From contig JAGGZT010000050.1 of assembly GCA_021161905.1 (NCBI GenBank), positions 1 to 64,000 on the forward strand: a stretch of 64,000 nucleotides of DNA, written 5' to 3'. Shown piece by piece: positions 44,313 through 55,313 of this stretch. Made by a program: the position numbers and the translations under genes. Position 1 is the stretch's first letter, and each line of letters starts with the position of its first letter. The notes under the pieces are model-generated. The model searched no databases and was not told where the DNA came from. It saw only the letters and a program-made list of their open reading frames with translations. Origin of the DNA: Acidobacteriota bacterium. GTDB lineage: Bacteria; Acidobacteriota; B3-B38; Guanabaribacteriales; JAGGZT01.

Positions 44313-45932
44313 TTGTGTATGGTCGTTTTTGGCTCGATTTTGGTCTCCTTTCAAGAGATCCCTAAGCCTAGTGCAGGCGGTCCATGCGAGTACTATTGTG
44401 TGATAACCAAAGTTCTTCAGAATCAGAATAGGAGAATGCTGACAGGAAATGTGAATACTGAATGTGAGTGGTGGCTGCCATCTCCTCATACCACCACTTG
44501 GACAAACTTATGCGTTAATTCGAATCTGGGTCTTCGTGTATCGGGTGGTTCTCAATTCATGGGATGGCACCCAGGCGAAGGGTGGAATTGTTGTCACCAG
44601 TGGTGGCCCACTCCCAATTGTGTTTATTACAACTATGCCGCCTGTACCCAGCAATTTACGACGCATGGTCCTTGCCAGCATGCTTCAGGTGAGCTCTGGA
44701 TTGATACCGACGAAGATATGGGATGTATTCTCTGTAGAGGTTATGTAGTAACTTCCACGGGAAACTTTATGTGCATCTATGACGATGATGGTGGTGTGGG
44801 GGATGATTTTATCCAGAGGATGAACTTTCCCGATTTAAGTGTTACATTACCAAATGACATGGGCAAGGGCGGGTGTAGCTCTTACGTCTACTCTGGATGG
44901 GAAACTCCTTCTTCGTGGCAAGACCCTGGTTATATGATTGTTAAATCTGAGCTCCGGCTTGGTGCCCGTGCAGCGCTTAAGAAAATTTGCGAAGGACCGG
45001 AGCCGGAACCCCAAAGGATGATCATCGGGAGTGTTAAAAATCACCTAACTACAAATAATCATTCTCCGATTACCGTTACACCTCATTCAACGGAGAAGAA
45101 GCTAATAAAAGGCTGCATAAAAGATAAGATCACCCTTCAGCCGATTAAAGGGGTCAAGGTTTCGGTTATAAAGGGAAAAGCGACCAGTGAGGATGAGAAA
45201 GCAAAAGCACCGATAATAACCGTTACCAATGACACCGGTGATTTCTACCTTGAGTGCGATTACGACGATGCTATCCTGGTGGTTGATGCTGAAGGGTACG
45301 CCATTGCTAGGAGGGCATTGATTTTCAATAAAGGGGAGGCGGTCAAGTATAAGGAAATTGAGCTTTCGCCAGCATCGATAGCAAAAGGAGGAATAAGGGA
45401 TAGAGTTACTAAAGCTCCGGTTAAAGCCGCCAATGTTATAATGGCGATGATTTCTCCTTTTGAGGCTGAAATAAAGACAGTAGCTACCGATGATAGCGGA
45501 TCATACGAGGCGGAGAGGTTGCCCGATGGAAAGAAGTATATAGTGATCATGGCCGAAGGCTATAACGCTGAGACAAGGGAGTTTGAGTTAGCGAGTAGCG
45601 AGGTTAGGTCCGGGGTTGACTTTGAGCTTACTAAGGCAGGGAGTATCTCCGGGTATGTGGTGGATAAAAACGGTAATCCGGTAAATGGGGCTCATATAGA
45701 GATTGTTTATAAGGATCTGCTTCCCTCTTCTCCGCTCAAGTTTAATTATTGGCACACCGGCACCATAGAGACAATATATGAAGGGTTTTTCTATGTGGGT
45801 AACATCCAGTCGTGGAAGAGATTTGTGATTGAGGTGACGCACAATGATTATAAACCGTTTAAATCTCCACTCCTAAGTCTTAAGCCCGGAGAGGAGGCAG
45901 AAGGGTTAAAGATCTTATTGGAGGGTAAGTGA
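44313..45932 (+). CDS. Exported Cys-rich protein with carboxypeptidase-regulatory-like domains; start codon apparently lost
   Basis: The readable protein has an N-terminal domain of about 200 residues with some fourteen Cys and many aromatic residues (CEYYC, NCC, GPCQH, CILC). It is followed by three repeats of the carboxypeptidase-regulatory type (GCIKDKITLQPIKGVKVSVI, GGIRDRVTKAPVKAANVIMA, GYVVDKNGNPVNGAHIEIVY). These are beta-sandwiches often seen in secreted proteins. The best in-frame start is TTG 44313, which falls inside a signal peptide. The frame from 44280 reads KRWKLKLLVVGLCMVVFGSI, a perfect signal, seven bases behind GGAGGG but with no ATG. Its stop overlaps the next start by one base, so it is coupled to the two barrel genes. 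Function unknown. Confidence 0.7.
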   Translation: MCMVVFGSILVSFQEIPKPSAGGPCEYYCVITKVLQNQNRRMLTGNVNTECEWWLPSPHTTTWTNLCVNSNLGLRVSGGSQFMGWHPGEGWNCCHQWWPTPNCVYYNYAACTQQFTTHGPCQHASGELWIDTDEDMGCILCRGYVVTSTGNFMCIYDDDGGVGDDFIQRMNFPDLSVTLPNDMGKGGCSSYVYSGWETPSSWQDPGYMIVKSELRLGARAALKKICEGPEPEPQRMIIGSVKNHLTTNNHSPITVTPHSTEKKLIKGCIKDKITLQPIKGVKVSVIKGKATSEDEKAKAPIITVTNDTGDFYLECDYDDAILVVDAEGYAIARRALIFNKGEAVKYKEIELSPASIAKGGIRDRVTKAPVKAANVIMAMISPFEAEIKTVATDDSGSYEAERLPDGKKYIVIMAEGYNAETREFELASSEVRSGVDFELTKAGSISGYVVDKNGNPVNGAHIEIVYKDLLPSSPLKFNYWHTGTIETIYEGFFYVGNIQSWKRFVIEVTHNDYKPFKSPLLSLKPGEEAEGLKILLEGK

Positions 45933-46588
45933 TGAAATTTAACTTAAGGGGGAGGATAGCGCTCATTATACTTCTCTTTACTTTTCCCTATTTTGCTTTT
46001 TCTGCTTATGCCGGGGAGAAGGAGAAAACGCCGCGGTTTGAAATCTTATTCTCCGGCGGCGCCTCGTATGCCACCTCCCGCGTCGGTTTCTCGCCCGGGG
46101 TCGGTTTTTCTTATTATCTTAGAAAGAACCTTGCTCTTTCACTCGACTTCGGCGTAGCCTTTAGTATTCCCGAGCTTGATTTCCGTGAGTTCGGGATACC
46201 GGTTGGTGAAGCTGTCCAACATACTGAGATAAGAGTGGAGAATCAATACCGTCTATTTTCTTTTCTCAGTGCCGAGTATTCTTTCGATATTTCCCCTCAA
46301 GTTAAGCCTTTTCTTACCGCCGGCGTTGGCTGGTGTCGTGATTATGCCGGCTTTTCTGTTTTTACCTGTGGCCGGTACTATCCGGACCCTTCGTGGTTCG
46401 TTTGGTACGAAACTAATATCGGAGATTATAAGCATCGTGAGGATAGGTTCCCTCTTCTCCTTTTTGGCGGTGGCATCAAATATTATGTGAGGGAGAAAGA
46501 TTTCCTCAAGGTTACCCTGCGGGGATTAGGTTTTGGAAGCGATTTTACCACCTACCAATTGATCGTCGGCTGGGGTTTCAGGTTTTAA
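45932..46588 (+). CDS. Outer-membrane beta-barrel protein, copy A2 of the two-gene cassette
   Basis: 218 residues, signal peptide ending near SAYA, barrel-like strands and terminal GWGFRF. It is the paralogue of 19265-19909 (FSGGASYATSRVGFSPGVGF, IPELDFRE, FGGGIKYYVRE). ATG 45932 overlaps the stop of the Cys-rich gene (TGATG) and lies seven bases behind GGAGG; the frame also allows GTG 45929. Confidence 0.75.
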   Translation: MKFNLRGRIALIILLFTFPYFAFSAYAGEKEKTPRFEILFSGGASYATSRVGFSPGVGFSYYLRKNLALSLDFGVAFSIPELDFREFGIPVGEAVQHTEIRVENQYRLFSFLSAEYSFDISPQVKPFLTAGVGWCRDYAGFSVFTCGRYYPDPSWFVWYETNIGDYKHREDRFPLLLFGGGIKYYVREKDFLKVTLRGLGFGSDFTTYQLIVGWGFRF

Positions 46589-46610
46589 AGATATAAAATG
46601 GGGAATAAGG

Positions 46611-47276
46611 ATGGAAAAATCAAATAGATTGCTCAAGAATAGAAAAATAAGCTTTCTTCTTCCCCTTTTCATGTTTTTGCTTTTCATTTCTTTATCGGTG
46701 AAAGCAGGGGAAGGAAACGGAGATGACAAAAATAGTATAACTGCCTATCTCAGTGGTTATTTTTATTGGGAAGAGACAGAAGGCAGTTTTATTTCCTTTC
46801 ACCTGGAGTATGAACGGAGGTTATCCCGCCGCCTTTCCCTTGCAATATCAGTGGGATATACACCCTTATTGAACTATTACGAAAATTCAGGTTTAGCCTG
46901 GGATAGTTTTCACCAAAAGGTCGGCGATAACTTCAGCCAGATCTCAGATGGTTCTCTGCTGATCTTTGATTTCGGCTGTTATATCTATTTTTATCAGTCT
47001 GATAATGAAGAATTTTTTGCCTATGTCGGAGGGAGCACCTGTTTATCAAAGGAAAACTATGAGATGATCGATAATAAATCTCCTCTTACTGAGAGCTATT
47101 CCTTCTTGCATTTCTCCATTTTCTCCCTTGGTGATATGGGAATAGGTTACAGTTATAAGATTAATGAGCGTTACTCCATTAGAGCTGATTTAAAGATGCT
47201 AGATCTTGCACTCTTTTTTGTAGGTCAAGCGCGGCCTGCGCCCCGAGTGAGTATTGGCTTATCCTACAGTTTTTGA
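46611..47276 (+). CDS. Outer-membrane beta-barrel protein, copy B2 of the two-gene cassette
   Basis: 221 residues with a signal peptide (LPLFMFLLFISLSVKAG) and barrel-like strands, ending GLSYSF. Paralogue of 19925-20578. It follows A2 by 22 bases. Codon use is AT-rich by eye and unlike purA just downstream. No clear terminator follows. Confidence 0.75.
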   Translation: MEKSNRLLKNRKISFLLPLFMFLLFISLSVKAGEGNGDDKNSITAYLSGYFYWEETEGSFISFHLEYERRLSRRLSLAISVGYTPLLNYYENSGLAWDSFHQKVGDNFSQISDGSLLIFDFGCYIYFYQSDNEEFFAYVGGSTCLSKENYEMIDNKSPLTESYSFLHFSIFSLGDMGIGYSYKINERYSIRADLKMLDLALFFVGQARPAPRVSIGLSYSF

Positions 47277-47394
47277 GGTTAACCTTAACTATAGGTTATC
47301 TTACAAAGAAACAAGATATTTTAACTGTAACAAGTCTGGTTCCCTGCTTCTCATCTTGAAGAAAATTTTAACACTGGATTAGAGAACCCCGATT

Positions 47395-48738
<1,344 letters not shown>

Positions 48739-48742
48739 AGAT

Positions 48743-48770
48743 TTCATATTACCATAATTCCCCCTGTCAA
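48743..48770 (-). promoter_or_regulatory. Probable sigma-70 promoter of purA
   Basis: Minus strand TTGACA (48770-48765), 16-base spacer, TATGAA (48748-48743). Confidence 0.5.
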
Positions 48771-48796
48771 AACAAGGATTATCAGGTTTAACTACA

Positions 48797-48825
48797 TTGA
48801 ATGTTGATGAGCAATGTGGTATCAT
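48797..48825 (+). promoter_or_regulatory. Sigma-70 promoter of hutU
   Basis: TTGAAT (48797-48802), 17-base spacer, TATCAT (48820-48825), divergent from the purA promoter. Confidence 0.55.
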
Positions 48826-48880
48826 TTTTCGAGGTTTTTAAAACAATAATTGTCAACCGATAGATTGGGGAGGAGAGAGG

Positions 48881-50530
48881 ATGACGAGGACGGTGAAAGC
48901 GCCAAGGGGAACAAAGCTCTCCTGTAAGGGCTGGGGCCAGGAGGCGGCGATGCGGATGTTGATGAACAACCTTGATCCTGAGGTGGCGGAGAAGCCCGAT
49001 GAACTCATCGTATATGGTGGTACGGGGAAGGCGGCTCGAAACTGGGAATGCTTCGACAAGATCGTGGAGACATTGAAGGAGCTGGAGAACGACGAGACCC
49101 TCCTTGTCCAGTCGGGAAAGCCGGTGGGTGTTTTCAAGACCCATCCTGATGCCCCTCGGGTGTTGATATCCAACGCGATGCTGGTCCCTGCCTGGGCTAC
49201 CTGGGAGAAGTTTTGGGAACTGGAACGGGCAGGGCTCATAATGTATGGCCAGATGACCGCTGGTAGTTGGATCTACATCGGCACCCAGGGAATCCTTCAA
49301 GGTACCTATGAGACCCTCGCTGCCTGTGCCAAGAAACATTTCGGCACCAGCCTGAAGGGGAAGCTGGTGGTCACTGCCGGCTTGGGAGGTATGGGCGGAG
49401 CCCAGCCCCTTGCCGTTACGATGAACGAGGGGGTGGCTTTGGTGGCTGAGGTGGACCCGGAGAGGATAAAAAGGAGGCTCGATACCGGTTATCTCGATGT
49501 TATGACCGATGATCTCGACGAGGCGATTAAGCTTGCCCTCGAGGCGAAGAAGAAGAAGGAGGCAAAATCGATAGGACTTCTTATGAACGCCGCCGACTTC
49601 CTCCCGGAGCTCGTCCGCAGGGATATCATACCCGATGTCCTCACCGACCAGACATCCGCCCACGATATCCTAAACGGCTATGTCCCTCACGGGATGGAAT
49701 ATAAGGAGGCGCTTGAACTCAGGAGAAAAAACCCCGAAGAGTACAAGAAGCGAGCGCTTTCCTCCATCGCCGTTCATATGGAGGCGATGCTCGAGCTGAA
49801 GAAGCGGGGCGCGGTCGCCTTCGATTATGGGAACAACATCAGAGGGCAGGCGATAAAGGCTGGGATCAAGGATGCCTTCGACATACCGGGCTTTGTCCCC
49901 GAATATATCAGACCCCTCTTTTGTGAAGGACGTGGTCCCTTCCGCTGGGTAGCCCTTTCCGGTGATCCCAACGACATTCGGGTGACCGATGATCTGGTTC
50001 TTGAGCTCTTCCCGGAGAACGAGATCCTCTGTCGTTGGATAAGGCTTGCCCGGGAACGGGTAAAGTTCCAGGGACTTCCCAGCCGTGTCTGCTGGCTGGG
50101 CTATGGGGAGAGGGCGCTTTTCGGCACCAGGATGAACGATCTGGTGGCAAAGGGCAAGATATCGGCGCCGATAGTGATAGGGCGTGACCATCTCGATACT
50201 GGCTCAGTCGCCTCGCCCAACCGGGAGACCGAGGGGATGAGGGATGGCTCCGATGCGATTGCCGATTGGCCCATCTTGAACGCCCTTCTCAATGCGGTGG
50301 CTGGTGCTACCTGGATCTCGGTGCATCATGGAGGTGGAGTGGGTATCGGTTACTCCATCCATGCGGGTATGGTCATCGTTGCCGAGGGGACGAAGAACGC
50401 TGAGGAGAGGCTCCAGAGGGTGCTCACTACCGATCCAGGGAGCGGTATCGTCCGCCATGCCGATGCTGGATATCCTGAGGCGATCAAAACCGCTAAAGAA
50501 AAGGGAGTGAAGATACCATTCCTCAAATGA
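48881..50530 (+). CDS. hutU: Urocanate hydratase
   Basis: 549 residues. Seen are [40 protein letters not shown], the NAD-binding [31 protein letters not shown], and the active-site region [16 protein letters not shown] with [13 protein letters not shown]. It converts urocanate to imidazolone propionate in histidine breakdown. It stands alone: no hutH, hutI or formimino-glutamate gene lies next to it. Confidence 0.97.
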   Translation: MTRTVKAPRGTKLSCKGWGQEAAMRMLMNNLDPEVAEKPDELIVYGGTGKAARNWECFDKIVETLKELENDETLLVQSGKPVGVFKTHPDAPRVLISNAMLVPAWATWEKFWELERAGLIMYGQMTAGSWIYIGTQGILQGTYETLAACAKKHFGTSLKGKLVVTAGLGGMGGAQPLAVTMNEGVALVAEVDPERIKRRLDTGYLDVMTDDLDEAIKLALEAKKKKEAKSIGLLMNAADFLPELVRRDIIPDVLTDQTSAHDILNGYVPHGMEYKEALELRRKNPEEYKKRALSSIAVHMEAMLELKKRGAVAFDYGNNIRGQAIKAGIKDAFDIPGFVPEYIRPLFCEGRGPFRWVALSGDPNDIRVTDDLVLELFPENEILCRWIRLARERVKFQGLPSRVCWLGYGERALFGTRMNDLVAKGKISAPIVIGRDHLDTGSVASPNRETEGMRDGSDAIADWPILNALLNAVAGATWISVHHGGGVGIGYSIHAGMVIVAEGTKNAEERLQRVLTTDPGSGIVRHADAGYPEAIKTAKEKGVKIPFLK

Positions 50531-50556
50531 GAGATTAACGAGGGCGAGGGTGGAGT

Positions 50557-50973
50557 ATGTTCCTCAAGGAGGAGAAAATCAAGCCCCTCGCCCTCGCTCC
50601 CTTTTTGAAGCAGGCGAAGAGGATGATCGAGGAGGCGTTCTCGCGGGCGAAGGTGGCTTCGCTAAAACCTCTCCTCTCGAAGAGAGGAATGATAGAGCTC
50701 AATTTCCCCCGTTTCTTCCCCGTGAAGGGATATGTCACTTCTAACCAGGCGATGCTCATCCTTTCTTCCTTCCTCAGGAAGGTCTCCCCGGTTAGATTTG
50801 AATGGAAAGGGGAGAGAATATTCAGGAAGGGAGGGAGGGTTTATTTGGTGGCGATGCTCCTTTATAGATTGAAGGCTGAAGGGCGGATGATCTCAAGTTC
50901 TCTTTTCTTCGTGCTCAATTGGGAGGAGGAAGAGAAGCGGTATCTTCTTTGCCGCATTTGGGCGGTGGATTGA
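50557..50973 (+). CDS. Small protein of unknown function, coupled to a sensor kinase
   Basis: 138 residues, basic, no signal peptide or membrane segment. It has EKIKPLALAPFLKQAKRMIE at the start and ALLYRLKAEG-type charged helices; I recognise no family. Good ribosome site (CAAGGAGG) upstream of GAAAATCAAG. Its TGA overlaps the ATG of the NtrY-like kinase by one base. In other phyla a small DUF4390 protein precedes ntrY; this one does not clearly match it. Confidence 0.55.
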   Translation: MFLKEEKIKPLALAPFLKQAKRMIEEAFSRAKVASLKPLLSKRGMIELNFPRFFPVKGYVTSNQAMLILSSFLRKVSPVRFEWKGERIFRKGGRVYLVAMLLYRLKAEGRMISSSLFFVLNWEEEEKRYLLCRIWAVD

Positions 50974-53900
50974 TGAAGAAAAGATGGTTCATCATAGCTT
51001 TCTTTATTCTCCTTGCCTCGGTCCTTCTTGCAGATAGCCTTTCCGACTTCAGAAGGTTCCCCCCTTTTATCACCTTTTCTCTTCCCCTTTTCTCTCTGGG
51101 GTTTCTCCTTTTTCTCATTCGTCTCCGGCGCCGTTTGGGCTGGGGATGGTTTCCCATTTTTCTGGCTTTTCTTCTCCTCTTGGCTTCATTCGCCGGAGCA
51201 GGGCTTCTTTCCCTAAGATACTATGTCTATTCCCAGCCTCGCCAGTTTCGAGAGAGGGAGATGAGGAGACGGGCGCTCGAGATCGAGGACAAGGTGAAGG
51301 CGCTTTATGCTCAAGCGGAAAGGATGGGGAAGGAATTGGCAGGGAGAATTTCTTCATCGGGGAATTCTTTCTCCACCCTCCAACTACCTGGTAAAGGAAA
51401 AGCTTCACATTGGGGTGTCTCTTTATATAACAGGGAAGGAAAGCTCATCTTCTGGCGAGGAAATGTATTTGAAGCTCCTGCCCTTCCCCTGAAAGGCAAG
51501 GGTAGCTCTCCTTTTGTGGGAAGGAATCTGGTCAATGTCTGGTTGAATTTTTCCTTCCCCTTAAAAGGGGGAAAGGATGGGGTTATTCTTCTCCATTATC
51601 TTGTCTCCTCTGAGCTCTCGTTTGGCCATTCAGCAAAAGAGGGAGCTCTCTTCCCCGCTATCAATGATAGGGTGAGTATAAGATGGCTCGATTTCCGTGA
51701 GGATACAGCCGAGCTCCGTCAGGTATTTGAACAATATGGGAAGTTCTTCTTCAGTCGACCTGAGGGGGGGAGAGAAGTCCTCTATTATCCCTTGATCCTT
51801 AAGGAAAGGCTCCTCGGAGTGGTGACCATAGGGGGACTGACCAGCGAGGGTTATATCGCGAGCTATGGTTTTCCGTTCAGGATCATCGTCTTTTTGACGC
51901 TTTTGTTCTTTTTTTCCTCTTTTGGAGTTTTTTTGGGTCTCAGGGCGGTTCGGACCAAGAAAATCTATTATCTTTTGCTCTCCGCGGGCGTTCTTTATGG
52001 ATTTAAGTTTCTCTTTCCTCTTTTCCCCATTATAAAGGAGGCGGATAGGATTTCTTTACTTAGCCCTCTTTACTTCGCTTCAGATAATCCTTTGCTTTTT
52101 TCTCGCTTTCCCCTCGAGTTCCTCCTCGGAGGAATGATTGTGTTCTTCCTCGTCCTGGTCCTTTCTTCACTTCTCTATTCCCTGAGGAAAAGTAGGGGGG
52201 GTTATGCAATAGCTTCTTTCTTAGCCGCTTCCTTCTCGGTTTTCTTACTACTTCTTCTTACCAAGGTAGTGGCTAAAGAGGTTCTTTCCTCTTCTGGAGT
52301 GAACCTTCTTCAGCTTCCTCTTTATTCTTTAGATGTTCCTCGGATTTTTCTTCTTTTCGGTATTATATTCTATTCTGTCTCCCTGTTTTTTCTTGCCTTT
52401 TCTCTCCTCAGAGTAGCGGTAGATTCTGCAGGGAACCTTTTTGGAAAGAGGGGGTGGGTTATTGTCCTCTTGCTCATTCTTATTCCCCTTCTCCTTTATG
52501 AGGGGAAGGAGGTTGCCCCCCAGGTGGTGGCTTTTATTCTCCTTTTGATGGCGGCTCTTTTTGAGGAAAGGGTCAGGAATTGGCTTAAGGGAAGATCCCT
52601 CGCCAGCCGTCTTTTGTTTTTCTTCACCCTCTTTTTTGGCGGTGTTGTTCTTTTCCTCCCCTATCTTGTATCTGCTCACATCGAAGTGGCGAAGGGGTTT
52701 ATCCATAACGCCTTCATCCCCCAGCTTCAAGGGGAGGAGGAGTGGATTCGGTTTCTCCTTTCTCGTTCCCTGGAGCAGGCTGCCTCCTCAAGGAGGGTGA
52801 GGGATGCCCTTGCCTTCTCCCGCCTCGGTGGGGTGGGAACCGCCTTTACCATTTGGCGGGAGATGCCCCTTTCCGCCTATAATTCCCTTCTCGCGGTGTA
52901 CGATGGAGAGGGTAAACTGAAGGACCTCTTCTCCCTTAACCTCCCCAAGGTGGTAAGAGATAGCCTAACTCCTGGTGAGGGGAAAATAGTCCTTAAGGAG
53001 GTAGAGGCAAGGATCGGGGGAAGGGCGATTCCTCTTCTCGAAGGGCGGATCACCGTTTTCGAGGGAGGCAAGCCACTCGGTACTATCCTCGCCCTGACCC
53101 CTTTGGGCTATCGTAGTCTTCCTTTCCTGTTAAGGGAGAGTGCTTACTCCGAGCTTATTCGGTCCTCCAAACTCGATCTTTCAGAAGAGAGGATCAGAAG
53201 TTACCATCCGGTGTTTACCGCGTACGGAAGGGATGGCAGGTTTCTTTTCAGCTCGGGCGATCTCGTTCTCCCGTTCCCCCAAAAATCGGAATTCGACCAT
53301 CCCCTGAGTACCGAGCTGGAGGTTGGTGGGAGGAGGTATCTCATCTTTTACCTCCCATCAGGGGATGAACTGTTGGTAATAGGTATCCCTTTTATCTCCT
53401 TCAGGGATTATCCCTTTCTCATCCTTGGTTTTTTTGTACTTGCCGTTATCTGCTTCTTGTTTTTTGCCTTTTTATGGTTTCTCCTCTCCCTCGAGAAAGA
53501 AGGAGGCTTTCCCTCTCCCATCCGGTTCATCCGGGGTAGTTTCTATCGAAGATTGGTTTTCGTTTTTCTTCTCCTCTCTGTGGTTCCCATCCTATTTCTC
53601 ACCTTTTATCTTCACCGTTACCTTGGGGCACGGCTTCGGATGGAGGTCCTCAGGCAGGGGCGGGAGACGGTGGAATTCGCCCGTCGGGTGGTCGAGGACT
53701 ACATTGTAAGTGAAGAGGGGAAAGGCAGAACCTCATTTCCTCTCACCGATACCTTAGCTCAGGCGGTGAGCGGATGGATAAATCGAGATATAGATATCTA
53801 CCTTCAAGGAGAACTGGTTGCTTCGAACCGAAGGGAGCTTTTCTCGGCGGGCATTCTTCCTTCGCGGATAAATGGAGAGATATACGAAAAGCTGATCTCG

Positions 53901-55313
53901 GACAGGATACCATTTGCCTCCGCTACGGAGGAGATAGGGGGGTTCCGCTATCTGGTGGTGAGCAGTACTATCGATCTTCCCAACGAGAGCCGTGCCATCC
54001 TTTCCATACCCCTCACTTTGGAGGAGCGGGGATTGCGAGAGGAGCTCGCCGATGTGAGTGAAGTCCTTCTTCTCTCTTCTCTTTTGCTGGTGGTGGTGGC
54101 GTCCCTTGTCAGCTACTCCATTGCCCGAAGGTTGACCAAACCGGTGAAGGAGCTTACCTCGGCAACGGAGGAGATATCCCGGGGGAATTTCGATCTCACC
54201 ATTGCCCCTACCACCGAGGACGAATTGAAATCCCTGGTGGAGTCGTTCAACAGGATGGCGAAAAACCTCAAGAAGCAACAGCTGACATTGAGAGAGCGAA
54301 AGGATTACATCGAGAAGATCCTTTTAAATGCCACCATAGGGATAATATCCGTTGATGAGAAGGGAAAGGTAACCACCATCAATCCGGCGGCGGTTGATAT
54401 TCTTTCTTTAGAAGAAGGGGGCGTTGGGGATGAAATACTTTCTCTTCTCTCGTCGTTTTCTCCTCTTAAGGCATTTATTCTTCAATTCTTGTCTAAGAGA
54501 GAGAGGTTGGAGGGAAACATCAGGCTTTCCCTTGCTCGGGAGGTAAGGGAGCTCCAGATAAGGGCTATTCCCCTGGTAGATGAAAGGGGAGGATATTCGG
54601 GGGCTATCTTTATCATCGAGGATATAACCGAGGTGATGAAATCCCATCGTCTCTCCCTATGGGCGGAGATGGCACGGATAATCGCCCACGAGATAAAGAA
54701 CCCCCTTACTCCCATCCGCCTCTCCGCCGAGCAGATCAGCCAGATACTCAAAGATCGCCCCTCAGGGTATGAGAGGCTTATAGAGAGATGTCTCGATACC
54801 ATAATCGACCAGGTGAAGAACTTGCGCGAGCTTTCCTCGAGGTTCTCCACCTACGCCCGGATCCCAACCCTAAAGTTGGAGCCGACCCCTATTCCCTCCC
54901 TTATCGATGAGGTTGTTTCACTTTACCTTTCCCCCTTCAGGGGTAAGATAGAAGTTGAGACGGACATCCCCTCGGATCTTCCCTCCCTTATGGTAGACAG
55001 GGAACTCCTGAAGCGAGCGTTGGTTAACATCGTGAAGAATGCGGTCGAGGCGATGGGAGAAAGGGGCAGGATCACCTTCCGGGGGAGGAAGGAGGGCGAT
55101 TATCTTCTTCTTACCATTGAAGATACCGGTCCTGGGATAGATGAGGAGATAAAGGAGCACCTCTTCGAGCCCTATTTTTCCACCAAGGCTTCTGGGGTGG
55201 GCCTCGGGTTAGCCATCACCAAGAAGGCGATAGAGGAACACGGAGGGAAGATAGAGATAGAAAGTGAGAAAGGGAAGGGGACAAAGGTTAAGATATGGCT
55301 TCCCCTTCCTTGA
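50973..55313 (+). CDS. Very large NtrY-like membrane sensor histidine kinase
   Basis: About 1446 residues, roughly twice a normal NtrY. At least two blocks of membrane segments (about residues 5-80 and 300-600) plus further segments before and after a periplasmic domain precede a HAMP (~1045-1095; RRLTKPVKELTSATEEISRG), a PAS (~1120-1225), the H box MARIIAHEIKNPLTPIRLSA with His1239, and an ATPase domain with NAVEAMGERG, EDTGPGID and GVGLGLAI. The N-terminal half has no recognised sensor domain. ATG 50973 gives a proper signal-anchor and is coupled to the previous gene; the frame is open from 50919. No cognate response regulator is next to it. Confidence 0.88.
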   Translation: MKKRWFIIAFFILLASVLLADSLSDFRRFPPFITFSLPLFSLGFLLFLIRLRRRLGWGWFPIFLAFLLLLASFAGAGLLSLRYYVYSQPRQFREREMRRRALEIEDKVKALYAQAERMGKELAGRISSSGNSFSTLQLPGKGKASHWGVSLYNREGKLIFWRGNVFEAPALPLKGKGSSPFVGRNLVNVWLNFSFPLKGGKDGVILLHYLVSSELSFGHSAKEGALFPAINDRVSIRWLDFREDTAELRQVFEQYGKFFFSRPEGGREVLYYPLILKERLLGVVTIGGLTSEGYIASYGFPFRIIVFLTLLFFFSSFGVFLGLRAVRTKKIYYLLLSAGVLYGFKFLFPLFPIIKEADRISLLSPLYFASDNPLLFSRFPLEFLLGGMIVFFLVLVLSSLLYSLRKSRGGYAIASFLAASFSVFLLLLLTKVVAKEVLSSSGVNLLQLPLYSLDVPRIFLLFGIIFYSVSLFFLAFSLLRVAVDSAGNLFGKRGWVIVLLLILIPLLLYEGKEVAPQVVAFILLLMAALFEERVRNWLKGRSLASRLLFFFTLFFGGVVLFLPYLVSAHIEVAKGFIHNAFIPQLQGEEEWIRFLLSRSLEQAASSRRVRDALAFSRLGGVGTAFTIWREMPLSAYNSLLAVYDGEGKLKDLFSLNLPKVVRDSLTPGEGKIVLKEVEARIGGRAIPLLEGRITVFEGGKPLGTILALTPLGYRSLPFLLRESAYSELIRSSKLDLSEERIRSYHPVFTAYGRDGRFLFSSGDLVLPFPQKSEFDHPLSTELEVGGRRYLIFYLPSGDELLVIGIPFISFRDYPFLILGFFVLAVICFLFFAFLWFLLSLEKEGGFPSPIRFIRGSFYRRLVFVFLLLSVVPILFLTFYLHRYLGARLRMEVLRQGRETVEFARRVVEDYIVSEEGKGRTSFPLTDTLAQAVSGWINRDIDIYLQGELVASNRRELFSAGILPSRINGEIYEKLISDRIPFASATEEIGGFRYLVVSSTIDLPNESRAILSIPLTLEERGLREELADVSEVLLLSSLLLVVVASLVSYSIARRLTKPVKELTSATEEISRGNFDLTIAPTTEDELKSLVESFNRMAKNLKKQQLTLRERKDYIEKILLNATIGIISVDEKGKVTTINPAAVDILSLEEGGVGDEILSLLSSFSPLKAFILQFLSKRERLEGNIRLSLAREVRELQIRAIPLVDERGGYSGAIFIIEDITEVMKSHRLSLWAEMARIIAHEIKNPLTPIRLSAEQISQILKDRPSGYERLIERCLDTIIDQVKNLRELSSRFSTYARIPTLKLEPTPIPSLIDEVVSLYLSPFRGKIEVETDIPSDLPSLMVDRELLKRALVNIVKNAVEAMGERGRITFRGRKEGDYLLLTIEDTGPGIDEEIKEHLFEPYFSTKASGVGLGLAITKKAIEEHGGKIEIESEKGKGTKVKIWLPLP

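Noticed and set aside
44031-47385. Similarity between the sequence near 44095-44135 and 47351-47390 (CATCT..AAGAAAATTT..GGAT), as possible direct repeats bounding an island
   Set aside because: Only about two thirds of some 40 bases match by eye and the context is AT-rich; too weak to call an attachment site or target duplication.
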